From Mycobacterium angelicum (GTDB taxonomy: Bacteria > Actinomycetota > Actinomycetes > Mycobacteriales > Mycobacteriaceae), in contig NZ_MVHE01000009.1 of the NCBI RefSeq assembly GCF_002086155.1, forward strand, positions 62,001-126,000: a stretch of DNA of 64,000 nucleotides, in the 5' to 3' direction. Numbering within the stretch: the first letter of the stretch is position 1; each line of letters opens with the position of its first letter. The notes beneath the pieces were generated by a model that saw only the letters and a program-made list of their open reading frames with translations, was not told the origin of the DNA and made no database searches. The translations under genes and the position numbers were made by a program. Of this stretch, positions 34,878 through 43,931 are shown one piece after another.

Positions 34878-35621
34878 CTCGTCAATCTTCTTGATTCGCT
34901 TGGCCACCAGCGCACCGATATCGATGGAGCGGTCCGGCGAACAGGTGACGAGTTCCGAGGCCACATTGGCCTTCGCGATGACGGCAAACTCGCAAACCCA
35001 TTGCTGGCCAGCAAGATTCGTCATCCACTGGGCGGCCTCGGGCGGGCTGGGAGCCAGCGGCGCCGGGTTCACGGTCATTTTCCGGCCGTCGTCGCCCCAA
35101 GCGGTCACCGGATGCTGGCAACTGGACACGCTGCTGCGAACCGAGGCGAGAAAACCCGCGGCGTCGAAGCTACTCGGATAGGTAGCCGACACCTCCAGTA
35201 GCTGATGCTGGTTGGTTTGGTGGTCCTGTTGAGTGCGGGCTTCGCGTCCGGTATAGGTCGGCGGAAAGAGCGGAAACCGGCCGAAAGCCACCACGCCATG
35301 GCATCCGGCCGGGTCGGCTCCGATAAACAGCGCGGACTGCATGTCGTCTTCAACCAGCGGTTTATCCGGCAGTACCGAGAACGATGCCGACGGCGTCAGC
35401 AGGTCGTCTAGTTGCGACGGGCGGATGGGGCCACCGGAACCCGGGCGACTCGACGCCGCCTTCGGGCTGCCGGCGACAACCGTGCTGCACCCGCCAAGCG
35501 CCACGCACAGCGCCGCACCGTAAACCGCACTCCTGAGCGCCCGGCGCGACGACCTTGCCGGAAACTCGCCGGTGCCGGAGTCGCTGCGCGGTCGAATCCG
35601 TCCCGCGGGTGTGGCGCTCAT
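34857..35621 (-). CDS. PknH_C-type sensor-domain lipoprotein
   Basis: The 254-residue product has an Arg-rich N-terminus, a lipobox (CVALGGC, about Cys45) and a mature domain like the extracellular PknH_C domain found in PknH and LppH/LpqQ-type lipoproteins: LDDLLTPSASFSVLP at the start, four conserved cysteines (GCHGV, SCQHP, WVCEF, VTCSPD) likely to form two disulfides, and a final helix (IGALVAKRIKKIDELL). It is expected on the outer face of the membrane; ligand unknown. Its stop is 21 bases inside the convergent VIT-VWA gene. Confidence 0.8.
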   Translation of the reverse strand: MSATPAGRIRPRSDSGTGEFPARSSRRALRSAVYGAALCVALGGCSTVVAGSPKAASSRPGSGGPIRPSQLDDLLTPSASFSVLPDKPLVEDDMQSALFIGADPAGCHGVVAFGRFPLFPPTYTGREARTQQDHQTNQHQLLEVSATYPSSFDAAGFLASVRSSVSSCQHPVTAWGDDGRKMTVNPAPLAPSPPEAAQWMTNLAGQQWVCEFAVIAKANVASELVTCSPDRSIDIGALVAKRIKKIDELLKSTA

Positions 35622-35749
35622 CGTCAGATCTTGTCAAACGTCTGCTGCCGCGGTTGCCGGGTGCTTCGACCAATTGCCAGCGAGCAGGTCGCGCCGGGAG
35701 GAAAATCGACACCACCAAGGGACATCAATGGGGATGGATGAGGTCTGCA

Positions 35750-36022
35750 ATGAGTGATCTTCTACGGCGTTGTGCAATCGGGGCGTTCGCTGTTGCGCTG
35801 GCGGGACTGCCGGTAACCGCGGTAGCCGCGCCGGCGATCGGCCGGGCCGACGACGATTGTGCGCCCGGTTGGGCCTGGAGCGTCGAGCTGAATCAATGCG
35901 TGTTCGTGCTGCCTGCGGCAAACGGCCCCGGCGGCCCCGGCGGCCCCGGCGGTCCGGGCGGCCCGGGTGGTCCGGGCGGGCCGGGTGGCCCCGGCGGTCC
36001 GGGCGGTCCGGGTCGGCATTAG
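35750..36022 (+). CDS. Small secreted protein with (Gly-Gly-Pro)n collagen-like tail
   Basis: The 90-residue product has a signal peptide (MSDLLRRCAIGAFAVALAGL, cleavage near GRADD), a short mature segment with two cysteines (DDCAPGWAWSVELNQCVFV) and then about ten Gly-Pro-Gly units ending GRH. Gly at every third position with Pro is compatible with a collagen or polyproline-II-like fibre. The DD-C-x-PG-W start resembles small mycobacterial secreted proteins of unknown role. An alternative ATG lies four codons upstream. Confidence 0.7.
   Translation: MSDLLRRCAIGAFAVALAGLPVTAVAAPAIGRADDDCAPGWAWSVELNQCVFVLPAANGPGGPGGPGGPGGPGGPGGPGGPGGPGGPGRH
35925..36018. repeat. Nine-base GGC-CCC/CCG-GGC repeats coding Gly-Pro-Gly
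   Basis: Imperfect 9-bp units, about ten copies, code for the tail of the small secreted protein. Third positions vary (C, T, G), so the array is kept at protein level rather than being a fresh expansion. Confidence 0.8.
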
Positions 36023-36161
36023 CCGTCTAGCTGCGGTGATGCGGCGATAAGTACTGTGGGAACTCTGACCGGCCGAGCGGCGTTGAAGAGTTGTTATACT
36101 GACTAAGTATCCCCGCTCTGCCTTCCCGCAGGCTTCCCGAACTCGACATCGGAGCACCCGC

Positions 36162-37094
36162 ATGCCACGCACAGACAACGACACCTGGGATTTAGCAACC
36201 AGTGTGGGCGCCACCGCGACCATGGTCGCCGCGGCCCGAGCCATCGCCACCAAGGCCGACGCCCCGGTGATCACGGACCAATTCGCCGAACCGCTGGTTC
36301 GTGCCGTCGGTGTCTATTTCTTCACCCGCTGGATCAACGGCGACCTCCTTGCCGCTGACGTCGACGACGACGAGTCGAGCTGGAAGCTGGCGCACATGCC
36401 CGACGCGATGGCCGCCCGGACTCGCTTTTTCGACTCGTTCTTCCAGAGCGCGACGCAAGCCGGAATCCGTCAGGCCGTGATCCTGGCTTCCGGCTTGGAT
36501 GCCCGCGCCTACCGGTTGGCGTGGCCGGCCGACATGACGGTGTTCGAGATCGACCAGCCGGAGGTGATCGCGTTCAAGACGGCCACCCTGCAGGGTCTGG
36601 GTGCGGCCCCCACGGCAGAGCTGCGCACCGTTGCCATCGATTTGCGTAACGATTGGCCACAAGCCTTGATCGACAATGGTTTTGACCCCGCGCGCCCCAC
36701 CGCGTGGATCGCCGAGGGCCTCTTCGGTTATCTGCCGCCGGAAGCTCAGGACCGCCTGTTGGACAACGTCACCAAGCTCAGCGCCCAGGGCAGCCGGCTG
36801 GCGGTGGAGGCGATCCCGAACCAGCCGCAGCAGGACACCGAGCGCGCACGGGAGATGATGCGCAGGGCCACCGCGCGATGGCGCGAGCACGGCTTCGAGC
36901 TGGACTGGCAAGAGCTCGGTTTCGAAGGCGAGCGCAACGATGTTGCCGCCTATCTGGATGGTCTGGGCTGGCGATCATCCGGTGTGCCCATGAGTGAATT
37001 GCTCGCCGAGCACGGCCTGGAACCGGTCCCGCAGAGCAACGACTCGGTGACCATGGCCGACACCATCTACTACGCCGCGACGCTAGGCGGATGA
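36162..37094 (+). CDS. SAM-dependent methyltransferase, LCMT/TIGR00027 family
   Basis: The 310-residue protein belongs to the large mycobacterial family of putative leucine-carboxyl-methyltransferase-like enzymes: N-terminal [25 protein letters not shown], the [31 protein letters not shown] core (SAM site), [10 protein letters not shown], and [19 protein letters not shown]. Substrates of the family are unknown. A TTGAAG element and an ATACT...AGTAT inverted repeat lie 60-80 bases upstream and may form its promoter. It overlaps the next methyltransferase by four bases. Confidence 0.88.
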   Translation: MPRTDNDTWDLATSVGATATMVAAARAIATKADAPVITDQFAEPLVRAVGVYFFTRWINGDLLAADVDDDESSWKLAHMPDAMAARTRFFDSFFQSATQAGIRQAVILASGLDARAYRLAWPADMTVFEIDQPEVIAFKTATLQGLGAAPTAELRTVAIDLRNDWPQALIDNGFDPARPTAWIAEGLFGYLPPEAQDRLLDNVTKLSAQGSRLAVEAIPNQPQQDTERAREMMRRATARWREHGFELDWQELGFEGERNDVAAYLDGLGWRSSGVPMSELLAEHGLEPVPQSNDSVTMADTIYYAATLGG

Positions 37095-37726
37095 CCGCGC
37101 CGCAACGCCGCGTTCTCAACGACGCGGTAACCGGGTTGTGGAGCATTCTGTCCCCGGCGTATGACCTGCCGTCCTTGCAACGATGGGTGTACCGGCCCCC
37201 GCACGACGAAGTGATCGCGCTCCTGCGCGCCCACCAAGCGCGCAAGATTGCCGATATCGCCTGTGGCACTGGTGTTCTCAGTGACCGGATTGAGCGCGAA
37301 CTGGATCCCCAGGCAGTGTACGGCGTCGACATGTCCGACGGCATGCTCAGCCAGGCCCGCGCCAGATCAGCTCGGGTGCAATGGCTCAAGGGCCCGGCGG
37401 AGCAATTGCCGTTTGATGACGGGACGCTCGACGCGGTCGTGACGACGTCGGCATTTCACTTCTTCGACCAGCCCGCGGCGTTGCGGGAGTTCCATCGAGT
37501 GCTGGCCCCTGGCGGACTGGCGGCTGTCGCAGCCCTGAGCACCCGGCAACCGCTGCTGCAGCTGCCTTCGGTCAACCGGTGGAAACCGCAGCACAACGCC
37601 TCGCCGGCCGAGATGCGCTCCCTGTTCGAAGACGTGGGATTCACGATCAGCGATCAGCACCGCATCAAGCGTCCGATATGGACTCAACTGATCTCCGACC
37701 TGATAACCGTCGGCACCAAGCAGTGA
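37091..37726 (+). CDS. SAM-dependent methyltransferase (UbiE/Methyltransf_11 type)
   Basis: The 211-residue product has motif [17 protein letters not shown] (residues 52-67), acidic [27 protein letters not shown] and [12 protein letters not shown]. It is short at the C-terminus (about 40 residues after the core), as in small-molecule methyltransferases. ATGA overlap with the preceding LCMT-like gene implies translational coupling, so two methyl transfers to related substrates are possible, which is inference. Confidence 0.8.
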   Translation: MTAPQRRVLNDAVTGLWSILSPAYDLPSLQRWVYRPPHDEVIALLRAHQARKIADIACGTGVLSDRIERELDPQAVYGVDMSDGMLSQARARSARVQWLKGPAEQLPFDDGTLDAVVTTSAFHFFDQPAALREFHRVLAPGGLAAVAALSTRQPLLQLPSVNRWKPQHNASPAEMRSLFEDVGFTISDQHRIKRPIWTQLISDLITVGTKQ

Positions 37727-37869
37727 GAGCCGACTAGACGGGTAAGCCCCGTCGGCCGCCGCACGCGCATAGCCGATCCGGCCTCCCCTCGCCACGAGCA
37801 AACGAACTTTGTTTGCCGGTGCACAGGCCTCAAGTGTCTATGTTGGTCCCCTCCCGCTCAAGCGAAGAT

Positions 37870-38601
37870 TCAGGCGAGCAGCGACGCAAGCTCGGTGCGG
37901 GGTACGGCAACCCGGTGCGGGCCGTTGTTGTCGGTCACCACTTGGTTTTGGCCGAAGAAGAAGATGACCGCATTGTCGGTGAGCGCAAAGTTCTGGTACG
38001 TCTCCTCAGTGAGATCACCAGGTGCCGCGTGCAATTGGCGCTCGACGATCGGGTTGAGCACCTCAAGCGGGTGGGTCCCCGGCCGGAAAAGCGTCTCGAA
38101 TGTGATCGGCGAGCGCTTGGCGAGGTCGAAGTTGAACCCCGCGAACGTGGTGTTCGGGTGGCCTTCGTTGGCCAGGCCGGTGTCGTCGTCGATGTGCAGC
38201 ACCAGGCTTTGGGTTCCCGAGTCCGGCGTTCCGGAACGGTACGTCTTTGCGGTAACGACATATTCATATGGACGGCCACGCTTCTGCCGGGGTCCGATTG
38301 TGGTCACCCAGTCGATGAATCCGGCACGGCCGTGGTCCAGGAAACCGGTCACCGGCCGCAGGTCGGGGTAGTCGAGGGGGAAGCCGATGTCGATCTTGTA
38401 GGTGGCGGTGACGCTGCGGACGTGGCAGATCTGGTCCGGGCCGACAGTTCCATTGAGGTCGGTGCATGCCGACTGTCCCTGTGCCGCAGGTGTTGTGGTG
38501 GTCACCGCAGGCGCCGGGTGGGTGACCGTTGACGTGCCGCAGGCTGCCACGCCGGCGATTGCGACGGTGGCAATGATGACGATCAGCGCTATCCGCTTCA
38601 T
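37870..38601 (-). CDS. DUF3298/MPT64-like lipoprotein
   Basis: The 243-residue product has a lipobox (VAGVAAC, Cys21), a Thr/Pro-rich spacer and a domain with YKIDIGFPLDYPDLRPVTGFLD, YVVTAKTYRSG, LVLHIDDDTGLANEGHPNTTFAGFNFD and ITFETLFRPGTHPLEVLNPIVERQL, the RsiV/DUF3298 pattern also present in MPT64 and TB22.2. Its role is unknown; MPT64 itself is a secreted antigen. It is the last of three exported proteins in a leftward operon (one base after the NHL lipoprotein) that diverges from the PknE-like kinase. Confidence 0.8.
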   Translation of the reverse strand: MKRIALIVIIATVAIAGVAACGTSTVTHPAPAVTTTTPAAQGQSACTDLNGTVGPDQICHVRSVTATYKIDIGFPLDYPDLRPVTGFLDHGRAGFIDWVTTIGPRQKRGRPYEYVVTAKTYRSGTPDSGTQSLVLHIDDDTGLANEGHPNTTFAGFNFDLAKRSPITFETLFRPGTHPLEVLNPIVERQLHAAPGDLTEETYQNFALTDNAVIFFFGQNQVVTDNNGPHRVAVPRTELASLLA

Positions 38602-38602
38602 G

Positions 38603-38989
38603 TCACTGCACCGGCAGCTTGAGAACGCGAAAGTGCATGCCGTCGTCGACGTACACGTTGCCCTTGTTGTCGACCGCCAGGCTGAAGGGCTCTTTGAGGT
38701 CGGTGAATGGCAGCAACGTGGGTTTTGCAGCCCCCACTGCCATTTCCCACACCTGGCCGTAGTGCAGATCGAGGGGATACACGTCGCCCGCGCTGTCCAC
38801 CGTCACCCCGGCGAGGTGATTGATGAAATCGCCGAACGGCAGCACGACCTGACGGCCGTAGCTCACCGGATGCGCGGTGCGCGGCGCGGGGGCAGTCGGG
38901 CGCTGTGACGCCGAGGTGGTGGAGGTACCCGAGCATCCCGCAGTCAACAGCGTGGCGGCAACGGCGAAAACGATAAAAAGGTGCTTCAT
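38603..38989 (-). CDS. NHL-repeat lipoprotein
   Basis: The 128-residue product has a clear lipobox (LLTAGC, Cys19) and about two and a half NHL repeats (LAGVTVDSAGDVYPLDLHYGQVWEM, PFSLAVDNKGNVYVDDGMHFRVLKL) like the PknD sensor propeller. Two repeats cannot close a propeller, so it may oligomerise or be a truncated form. Start and stop are tightly spaced with neighbours (17 bases after the upstream stop, one base before the next start). Its position beside a receptor kinase suggests an extracytoplasmic accessory role, which is inference. Confidence 0.75.
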   Translation of the reverse strand: MKHLFIVFAVAATLLTAGCSGTSTTSASQRPTAPAPRTAHPVSYGRQVVLPFGDFINHLAGVTVDSAGDVYPLDLHYGQVWEMAVGAAKPTLLPFTDLKEPFSLAVDNKGNVYVDDGMHFRVLKLPVQ

Positions 38990-39006
38990 CGCTGCAGTCC
39001 TCAAGA

Positions 39007-39330
39007 TCAGGCCGGCGGATAGCACTTGCCGGCCGGCCACTGCCAGAGGTCCCGAACCTCCTGCGGGATCGAGCAGGGCTCTGCGCCGGCCGCCCGATAG
39101 GTGGGATTGGTCTCGCTCGGCATGTATGCGTAATAGGTCCGCCCCGGCGCCAAGCCGGTGAACTCGGCGGCGGGCCGTCCGGTGAGAGTGGCCCCGGCCT
39201 GCATCAGCTCGGCGCGCACACCATCGGTCACCTGCAGATTCGCCGCCGGGTCGGCGTGCGCGGGGGCGGCCATAGCGATCGCTGCCGCGGCGGCTGCCAG
39301 CCAACTCGCGGTGGTCTTTGTCGCTGTCAT
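39007..39330 (-). CDS. Small secreted protein
   Basis: The 107-residue product has a Sec signal peptide (MTATKTTASWLAAAAAAIAM, cleavage after AHA) and a mature domain with LQVTDGVRAELMQAGATLTGRPAAEF, GLAPGRTYYAYMPS and two cysteines (EPCSIP, GKCYPP) near the end. The family is not recognised beyond being a small exported mycobacterial protein. It is first in the leftward operon with the NHL and DUF3298 lipoproteins, and shares a 137-base divergent promoter region with the kinase gene. Confidence 0.65.
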   Translation of the reverse strand: MTATKTTASWLAAAAAAIAMAAPAHADPAANLQVTDGVRAELMQAGATLTGRPAAEFTGLAPGRTYYAYMPSETNPTYRAAGAEPCSIPQEVRDLWQWPAGKCYPPA

Positions 39331-39406
39331 GTCGGGTCGCTTTCTAGTGGAAGGTTCGTGATGGCCGGGCCCCAGCGACCGGTCACGCAGAGCGTCCGAT
39401 GCGTGC

Positions 39407-39435
39407 CTTGCGCGATTCTTGCGTGGTCTTGCGTG
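39407..39435 (+). promoter_or_regulatory. CTTGCG(T/C)G direct-repeat array upstream of the kinase-EmbR operon
   Basis: CTTGCGCG (39407-39414), CTTGCGTG (39418-39425) and CTTGCGTG (39428-39435) are spaced 11 and 10 bases apart in the divergent promoter region. A -10-like GATACT (39456-39461) follows, six bases before the kinase GTG. The same octamer array is found at 57699-57731. Tandem repeats of this pitch are typical for OmpR-fold SARP/EmbR-type activators. Confidence 0.55.
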
Positions 39436-39467
39436 CGTTGCTGTGCTGCGGGGGAGATACTGCGGCG

Positions 39468-40844
39468 GTGGACGCGCGCGTCGGGACGACGTTCGGCAAG
39501 TACAACATCACGCGCCTGCTCGGCAAAGGCGGCGGCGGAGCGGTGTACGAGGCCTATGACACCGGGAAACGACGAAGCGTCGCACTGAAGATCCTTGCCG
39601 ACGAGTTCTCCCGGGACGACACCTTCCGCACCAGATTCCAGCGCGAGTCCCAGGCCGCGGCGATCCTGCAAGAACCCCACGTCATCCCGATCCACGACTG
39701 GGGCGAGATCGACGGCAGCCTCTACATCGACATGCGTCTGGTGCAGGGACAGACATTGCTCGAGCTGGTCGACGAAGGTCCGCTGGTACCGGAACGGGCG
39801 GTGAACATCATCGGTCAGGTGAGTGCCGCGCTGGATGCGGCACATGCCGAAGGGCTGATCCATCGCGACGTCAAGCCGCAGAACATCATCGTCACCCCTG
39901 CCGACTTCGTGTATCTGGTCGACTTCGGCATCGCCGAGGTCAAGGGCGACAGCCGGCTGACGACGGTGGGTACTCAGATCGGCACCTTGAATTACATGGC
40001 GCCCGAACGGTTTAACGACTCGGTGGCCACACCGGCGGTGGATGTGTACTCGCTGGCATGCGTCCTGTATGAACTACTGACCGGGGAACCCCCCTTTTCC
40101 GGCGCCAACCTCGAGCACTTGGTGGCCGCGCACATCGCCCTGCCGCCACCGCGGCCGAGCGCAACCAACTCCGACGTTCCCGCCGCCCTCGATGCAGTGA
40201 TCGCCCGCGGCATGGCCAAGGACCCAGGCGAGCGGTACGCGACGGCGGGAGCTCTCGGCCGGGCGGCCAGGCGCGCCCTGGGCGGCGAGACGACGTCGCC
40301 GCTTGGTTCGCCCGGACGCGACACCCGACCGCTGACCGCCGTCGCGAAACCCGCCGATGCACCCAAGCGCAAGCGCGGCCGGCTGCTGCCGACGCTGATC
40401 GTGATCGCGACGGTTTTGGTGCTTACCGGCATCGGGGTGGCGATGTTCCTGCTCGTCCCCGGGCGCAACGTGCACACCGGGCAGCCGGCAAGCCCGTCCG
40501 CGCGGCCGGCACTGATCACCGGGGCCGATCTGAGCAGCCTTCATCAGACCTGCGATCAGGGCTTCTCGTTGCCGACGGCCACCGGATTCGCCACCCATGC
40601 CGGACGCGGGACGCCGGAAACCTCATGCCTTTTCGCCGACAGCGTGCTGACGTCGTACTGGGCGGAATACGGCAACGCCAGTCCGTTGCCGCGGGCGGTT
40701 TCGGCGCCGGGCGCGGTGGATTGCAGGACGGTGCCCGGGGCGCTGTGCAACGGCTCGAACTTTCTCATGCACTGCCGGCAATTCCCGGGGGACAGCTGGA
40801 TCACTTGCATCGGCGGCAACAGCGCGCGGGTCTACTTGTGGTGA
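39468..40844 (+). CDS. PknE-like receptor Ser/Thr protein kinase
   Basis: The 458-residue protein has a cytoplasmic kinase domain (about 5-265): glycine loop LLGKGGGGAVYEAYD, catalytic Lys in VALKIL, HRDVKPQN, DFG in LVDFGIAEV and APE in MAPERF, most like PknE. A basic linker and a membrane helix (LLPTLIVIATVLVLTGIGVAMFLL) follow, then an extracellular domain of about 120 residues with six cysteines, unlike the DsbG-like domain of PknE. GTG at 39468 is chosen because the kinase domain starts there and either a leaderless start or the upstream GGGGGAG can serve it. Its stop overlaps the EmbR-like start (GTGA), so regulator and kinase are made together. Confidence 0.9.
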   Translation: MDARVGTTFGKYNITRLLGKGGGGAVYEAYDTGKRRSVALKILADEFSRDDTFRTRFQRESQAAAILQEPHVIPIHDWGEIDGSLYIDMRLVQGQTLLELVDEGPLVPERAVNIIGQVSAALDAAHAEGLIHRDVKPQNIIVTPADFVYLVDFGIAEVKGDSRLTTVGTQIGTLNYMAPERFNDSVATPAVDVYSLACVLYELLTGEPPFSGANLEHLVAAHIALPPPRPSATNSDVPAALDAVIARGMAKDPGERYATAGALGRAARRALGGETTSPLGSPGRDTRPLTAVAKPADAPKRKRGRLLPTLIVIATVLVLTGIGVAMFLLVPGRNVHTGQPASPSARPALITGADLSSLHQTCDQGFSLPTATGFATHAGRGTPETSCLFADSVLTSYWAEYGNASPLPRAVSAPGAVDCRTVPGALCNGSNFLMHCRQFPGDSWITCIGGNSARVYLW

Positions 40845-41977
40845 CGCCGGACCGGGGCGGCCGGCACGCGCTGGAATTCGGGGTATTGGGACCGCTACAG
40901 CTCAGTGTCGACGGCACCGACGTGCCATTGGGCGCAGCCAAGCAGCGTGCGGTGTTGGCCATGCTGTTGATCAATCGAAATCGCACCGTCTCGATCGACG
41001 CGTTGATCGATGCGGCATGGCAGCAGCAGCCGCCACCGGAGGCCCGGGGCAGCCTGCACGCCCACATATCCCGGCTGCGCCGGATGATGGGCAGCGGCGC
41101 CGCCGTCCTCGTCAGCGCCCATCCGGGATATCGGCTGAACGTGGCCGACGAGCAGTGCGACATCGGCCGCTTCGCCAGCACACAGAAGGCCGGAATCCAG
41201 GCTGCCGCCGCGGGCCGGTTCGACGACGCAAGTAGCCACCTGTCAACCGCGCTGGCCGAGTGGCGCGGTCCGGTACTGGAAGACCTGCGCGACTTCGAAT
41301 TCGTCGAAGCGTTCGCCGCCGCACTGGCCGAGGACAAGCTGGTTGCGCTCACCGCTCGCGCTGAAGCCGAAATAGCGTGCGGCCGAGCGCATTCCATAGC
41401 TGGTGAGCTGGAAGCGCTGGTGGCCGAGCACCCTTACCGGGAGCCGCTGTGGGCGCAGCTGATCACCGCCTACTACCTGACCGAGCGCCAATATGATGCG
41501 CTGGAAACCTATGGCCGGCTCAGGGCCACGCTCGCCGACGATCTGGGCATCGACCCGGGACCCACGCTGCAAACCCTGCATCAGCGAATGCTTCGCCAAG
41601 AGCCGCTGGACATCAAGCAGGCCGCCCGCGCCACGGCCAAACGAGCCGCGCAAACCCTGCAGCGGCGCCCGAAAGTCACCGCGGAATCGCCCGTCGCACA
41701 GCTGCGCGACGCTGCCGGGCGTTGTCATCCGCTGAGCGGCCCGGCCACCCGGATCGGTCGCCTCGCCGACAACGACATCGTCCTCGACGACGACACGGTC
41801 AGCCGCTACCACGCGGTGATCGTCGACACCGGAACCAGTTTCGTCGTCACCGACCTCCATTCGGCCAACGGAGTCGACGTAGCCGGCCAACGGATTGCGC
41901 CCAGCGCGACGCTGGCCGATGGTGACCTCATCCGCATCTGCGATCACGAATTCACCTTCGAAATCGGTGTGGGCTGA
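40841..41977 (+). CDS. EmbR-type BTAD/FHA transcriptional regulator
   Basis: The 378-residue regulator has an OmpR-type winged helix (about 8-95: LEFGVLGPLQLSVDG, LLINRNRTVSIDALIDAAW, HAHISRLRRMMG), a BTAD helical domain (about 100-255) and a C-terminal FHA domain (about 290-378: ATRIGRLADNDIVLDDDTVSRYHAVI and DLHSANGVDV) with the phosphothreonine-binding Arg, Ser and Asn. This is the layout of EmbR, which is phosphorylated by PknH and binds it through FHA. Coupling to a kinase gene by a four-base overlap predicts the same partnership here. The start GTG fits the overlap. EmbR2 of some M. tuberculosis strains may be the closest relative. Confidence 0.9.
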   Translation: MTPDRGGRHALEFGVLGPLQLSVDGTDVPLGAAKQRAVLAMLLINRNRTVSIDALIDAAWQQQPPPEARGSLHAHISRLRRMMGSGAAVLVSAHPGYRLNVADEQCDIGRFASTQKAGIQAAAAGRFDDASSHLSTALAEWRGPVLEDLRDFEFVEAFAAALAEDKLVALTARAEAEIACGRAHSIAGELEALVAEHPYREPLWAQLITAYYLTERQYDALETYGRLRATLADDLGIDPGPTLQTLHQRMLRQEPLDIKQAARATAKRAAQTLQRRPKVTAESPVAQLRDAAGRCHPLSGPATRIGRLADNDIVLDDDTVSRYHAVIVDTGTSFVVTDLHSANGVDVAGQRIAPSATLADGDLIRICDHEFTFEIGVG

Positions 41978-41989
41978 GGTTCGCCAGCG

Positions 41990-43864
41990 TTAATCGCGTA
42001 TGCGCGAATAGATTTCGTCGAATTCTACATTCACGGCGCAGGTTCCGGTCTGTTGGTGGGTGCCGTGCCCGCTGAGCTGCGGGATGGGATTTTCCGGCGG
42101 TTGCGGCAACGGGTAGTCGCCGGTCGTTTTCACCATCAACGCGGTGCAGCCCGCGATGTTCTCATCGTGCGCGACGTCCAAAACCCAACTGGCGCCGTCG
42201 AATACCAACGGCGTGTCGTTTGACGGCGAGTGAAAGTAGCTCATGCACCGATCGGCGCTGCGCAGGCAATCGGTGATGACCGCATAGTCCATCTCTTGTT
42301 TCGCGATCGCGTTGGAGAACGTTCGGGTGACGTGGTAGCTGCCGTGCAGCGCCTCGGCCGGAGATACCACCCGCCGCGGTTGCTTGTCCGGGTCGGGCAG
42401 GCTGTTGATGTCGACATCGCCGGTCCGGGTGAAGGTCACGCTGCGCTTCTGATTGCAGGCGTTGCGGGCCGCGGCGCGGTATTCGCCGGTCAAAGTGCCC
42501 TCGGGGCCCGGCTGCAGGGAGAACACCTGCCAGAATTCGGAGGCCATGCCGCGGCATCTGTCGGTGCCGAGGGCCACCGCCACCCAGCGGCCATCCACCT
42601 TGTCGAACACCATCGTCGAAGCGAGGCGCAGCTCGCCGCTCACCCGTGACGCGGTGGCCACGCATCCGGCGGGTGTGCACGACGAGCGGATGGCGTAGAT
42701 GGCCGTCGTCGGTGTCGCACCAGGCGTGGGGGCATTGTCGAGATTGGTTCCGGTGCCGAAGTTGGCGCGGAACATGCCGGTGAACGGACCGGCGTCGCGC
42801 TCCGGGCTGCCTGCCGTGCCCGTCGGCCGTGCCGCGGCGGGACCGGATTGCCGCTGTCCGGTGAGCTTTACCGCCGCGACGACCCCGACGGCCACGACCA
42901 GCAACACGATGGCCGCCAGCGCGCCGATCAGCACCCGGCGCCGGCGCCCCGGTGGCTCGCCGAGCTGAGGCAGTGCCGCCGGCATCGTCGCGTTCAGCGC
43001 GGTGGCATCGCGCGGGTAGCTGACGACGGTGAGGCGCTCGGCCAGTTGCTGGGCAAACTCCTGGCAGCTGCCGAACCGATCGGCCGGGCGCTTGGCCATC
43101 GCGGTGGCGAACACCGGATCCAGCCCGGCCAATTCAGGCCGGTGTGCGGCGAGCGAGGGTGGCGGGGCGGTGATGTGTTGACTGATCACCAGCCCCAGAT
43201 TCGATTTCCCGTACGGCGCGACGCCGGTTAATAGATGAAAAGCTGTGCACGCCAACGCATATTGGTCGGCGCGGCCGTCCATCGGGTCGCCCGTCAACTG
43301 CTCGGGTGCGGCGTAGGCTGCCGTGCCGACGGTGAAGTTGGTCGCGGTCAGTCCCGACGCGTCGTCGATGCGGCGCGCAAGGCCGAAGTCGGCCAGAAAG
43401 ACCCGGGCCGGCTGCCCGTCGGGCTGGGTCAACAAGATGTTGGCCGGTTTGATGTCGCGGTGCAACAGCCCGCGATGGTGGGCATAGTCCAGGGCCGAGG
43501 CGACTGCGGTGATGATGGTGACCACTTGATCGACGGGCATGCCGCCGGGGAAATGCTCGCGCAGCAGCTGGTCAGCGTCCGTGCCGGCCACATAGTCCAT
43601 CGAGATCCAGAACTGGCCATCGTGTTCGCCGCGGTCGTGAATGCCCACGACGTGCGGGTGAGACAGGCTGGCCGCCAGGTCGGCCTCCCGCAGAAACCGC
43701 GCCCGGAACTCCGGATCGCCGGTGACGTCGGCCGGCAGCACCTTCAGTGCGTCCTGGCGCGGCAACCGCGGATGAGACGCCAGGTACACCGTGCCCATTC
43801 CGCCCGCACCCAGTACCCGCAGGATCGTGTATCCGGCGAACACCTGCCCAACCTCGAGCACCAT
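41990..43864 (-). CDS. PknF-like receptor Ser/Thr protein kinase
   Basis: The 624-residue protein has a kinase domain (about 1-275): AGYTILRVLGAGGMGTVYLA, catalytic Lys in DALKVL, HRDIKPANIL, LADFGLARR and YAAPEQL, closest to PknF and PknJ. A membrane helix (VLIGALAAIVLLVVAVGVVAAV, about 310-332) precedes a large extracellular domain with eight cysteines (SSCTPAGC, DRCRGM, NACNQK, DCLRSADRC, GCTAL, GTCAV). The ATG at 43864, beginning MVLEVGQVFAGY, is preferred to a GTG 35 codons upstream whose extra sequence is not kinase-like. It converges on the EmbR-like gene with 12 bases between stops. Confidence 0.92.
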   Translation of the reverse strand: MVLEVGQVFAGYTILRVLGAGGMGTVYLASHPRLPRQDALKVLPADVTGDPEFRARFLREADLAASLSHPHVVGIHDRGEHDGQFWISMDYVAGTDADQLLREHFPGGMPVDQVVTIITAVASALDYAHHRGLLHRDIKPANILLTQPDGQPARVFLADFGLARRIDDASGLTATNFTVGTAAYAAPEQLTGDPMDGRADQYALACTAFHLLTGVAPYGKSNLGLVISQHITAPPPSLAAHRPELAGLDPVFATAMAKRPADRFGSCQEFAQQLAERLTVVSYPRDATALNATMPAALPQLGEPPGRRRRVLIGALAAIVLLVVAVGVVAAVKLTGQRQSGPAAARPTGTAGSPERDAGPFTGMFRANFGTGTNLDNAPTPGATPTTAIYAIRSSCTPAGCVATASRVSGELRLASTMVFDKVDGRWVAVALGTDRCRGMASEFWQVFSLQPGPEGTLTGEYRAAARNACNQKRSVTFTRTGDVDINSLPDPDKQPRRVVSPAEALHGSYHVTRTFSNAIAKQEMDYAVITDCLRSADRCMSYFHSPSNDTPLVFDGASWVLDVAHDENIAGCTALMVKTTGDYPLPQPPENPIPQLSGHGTHQQTGTCAVNVEFDEIYSRIRD

Positions 43865-43931
43865 TGGCAAATCGTAAGCTGCCGCGCCGGGGGATAGACG
43901 TGTCTTAGCTGAATACCTTGGGTGGTTGCCG

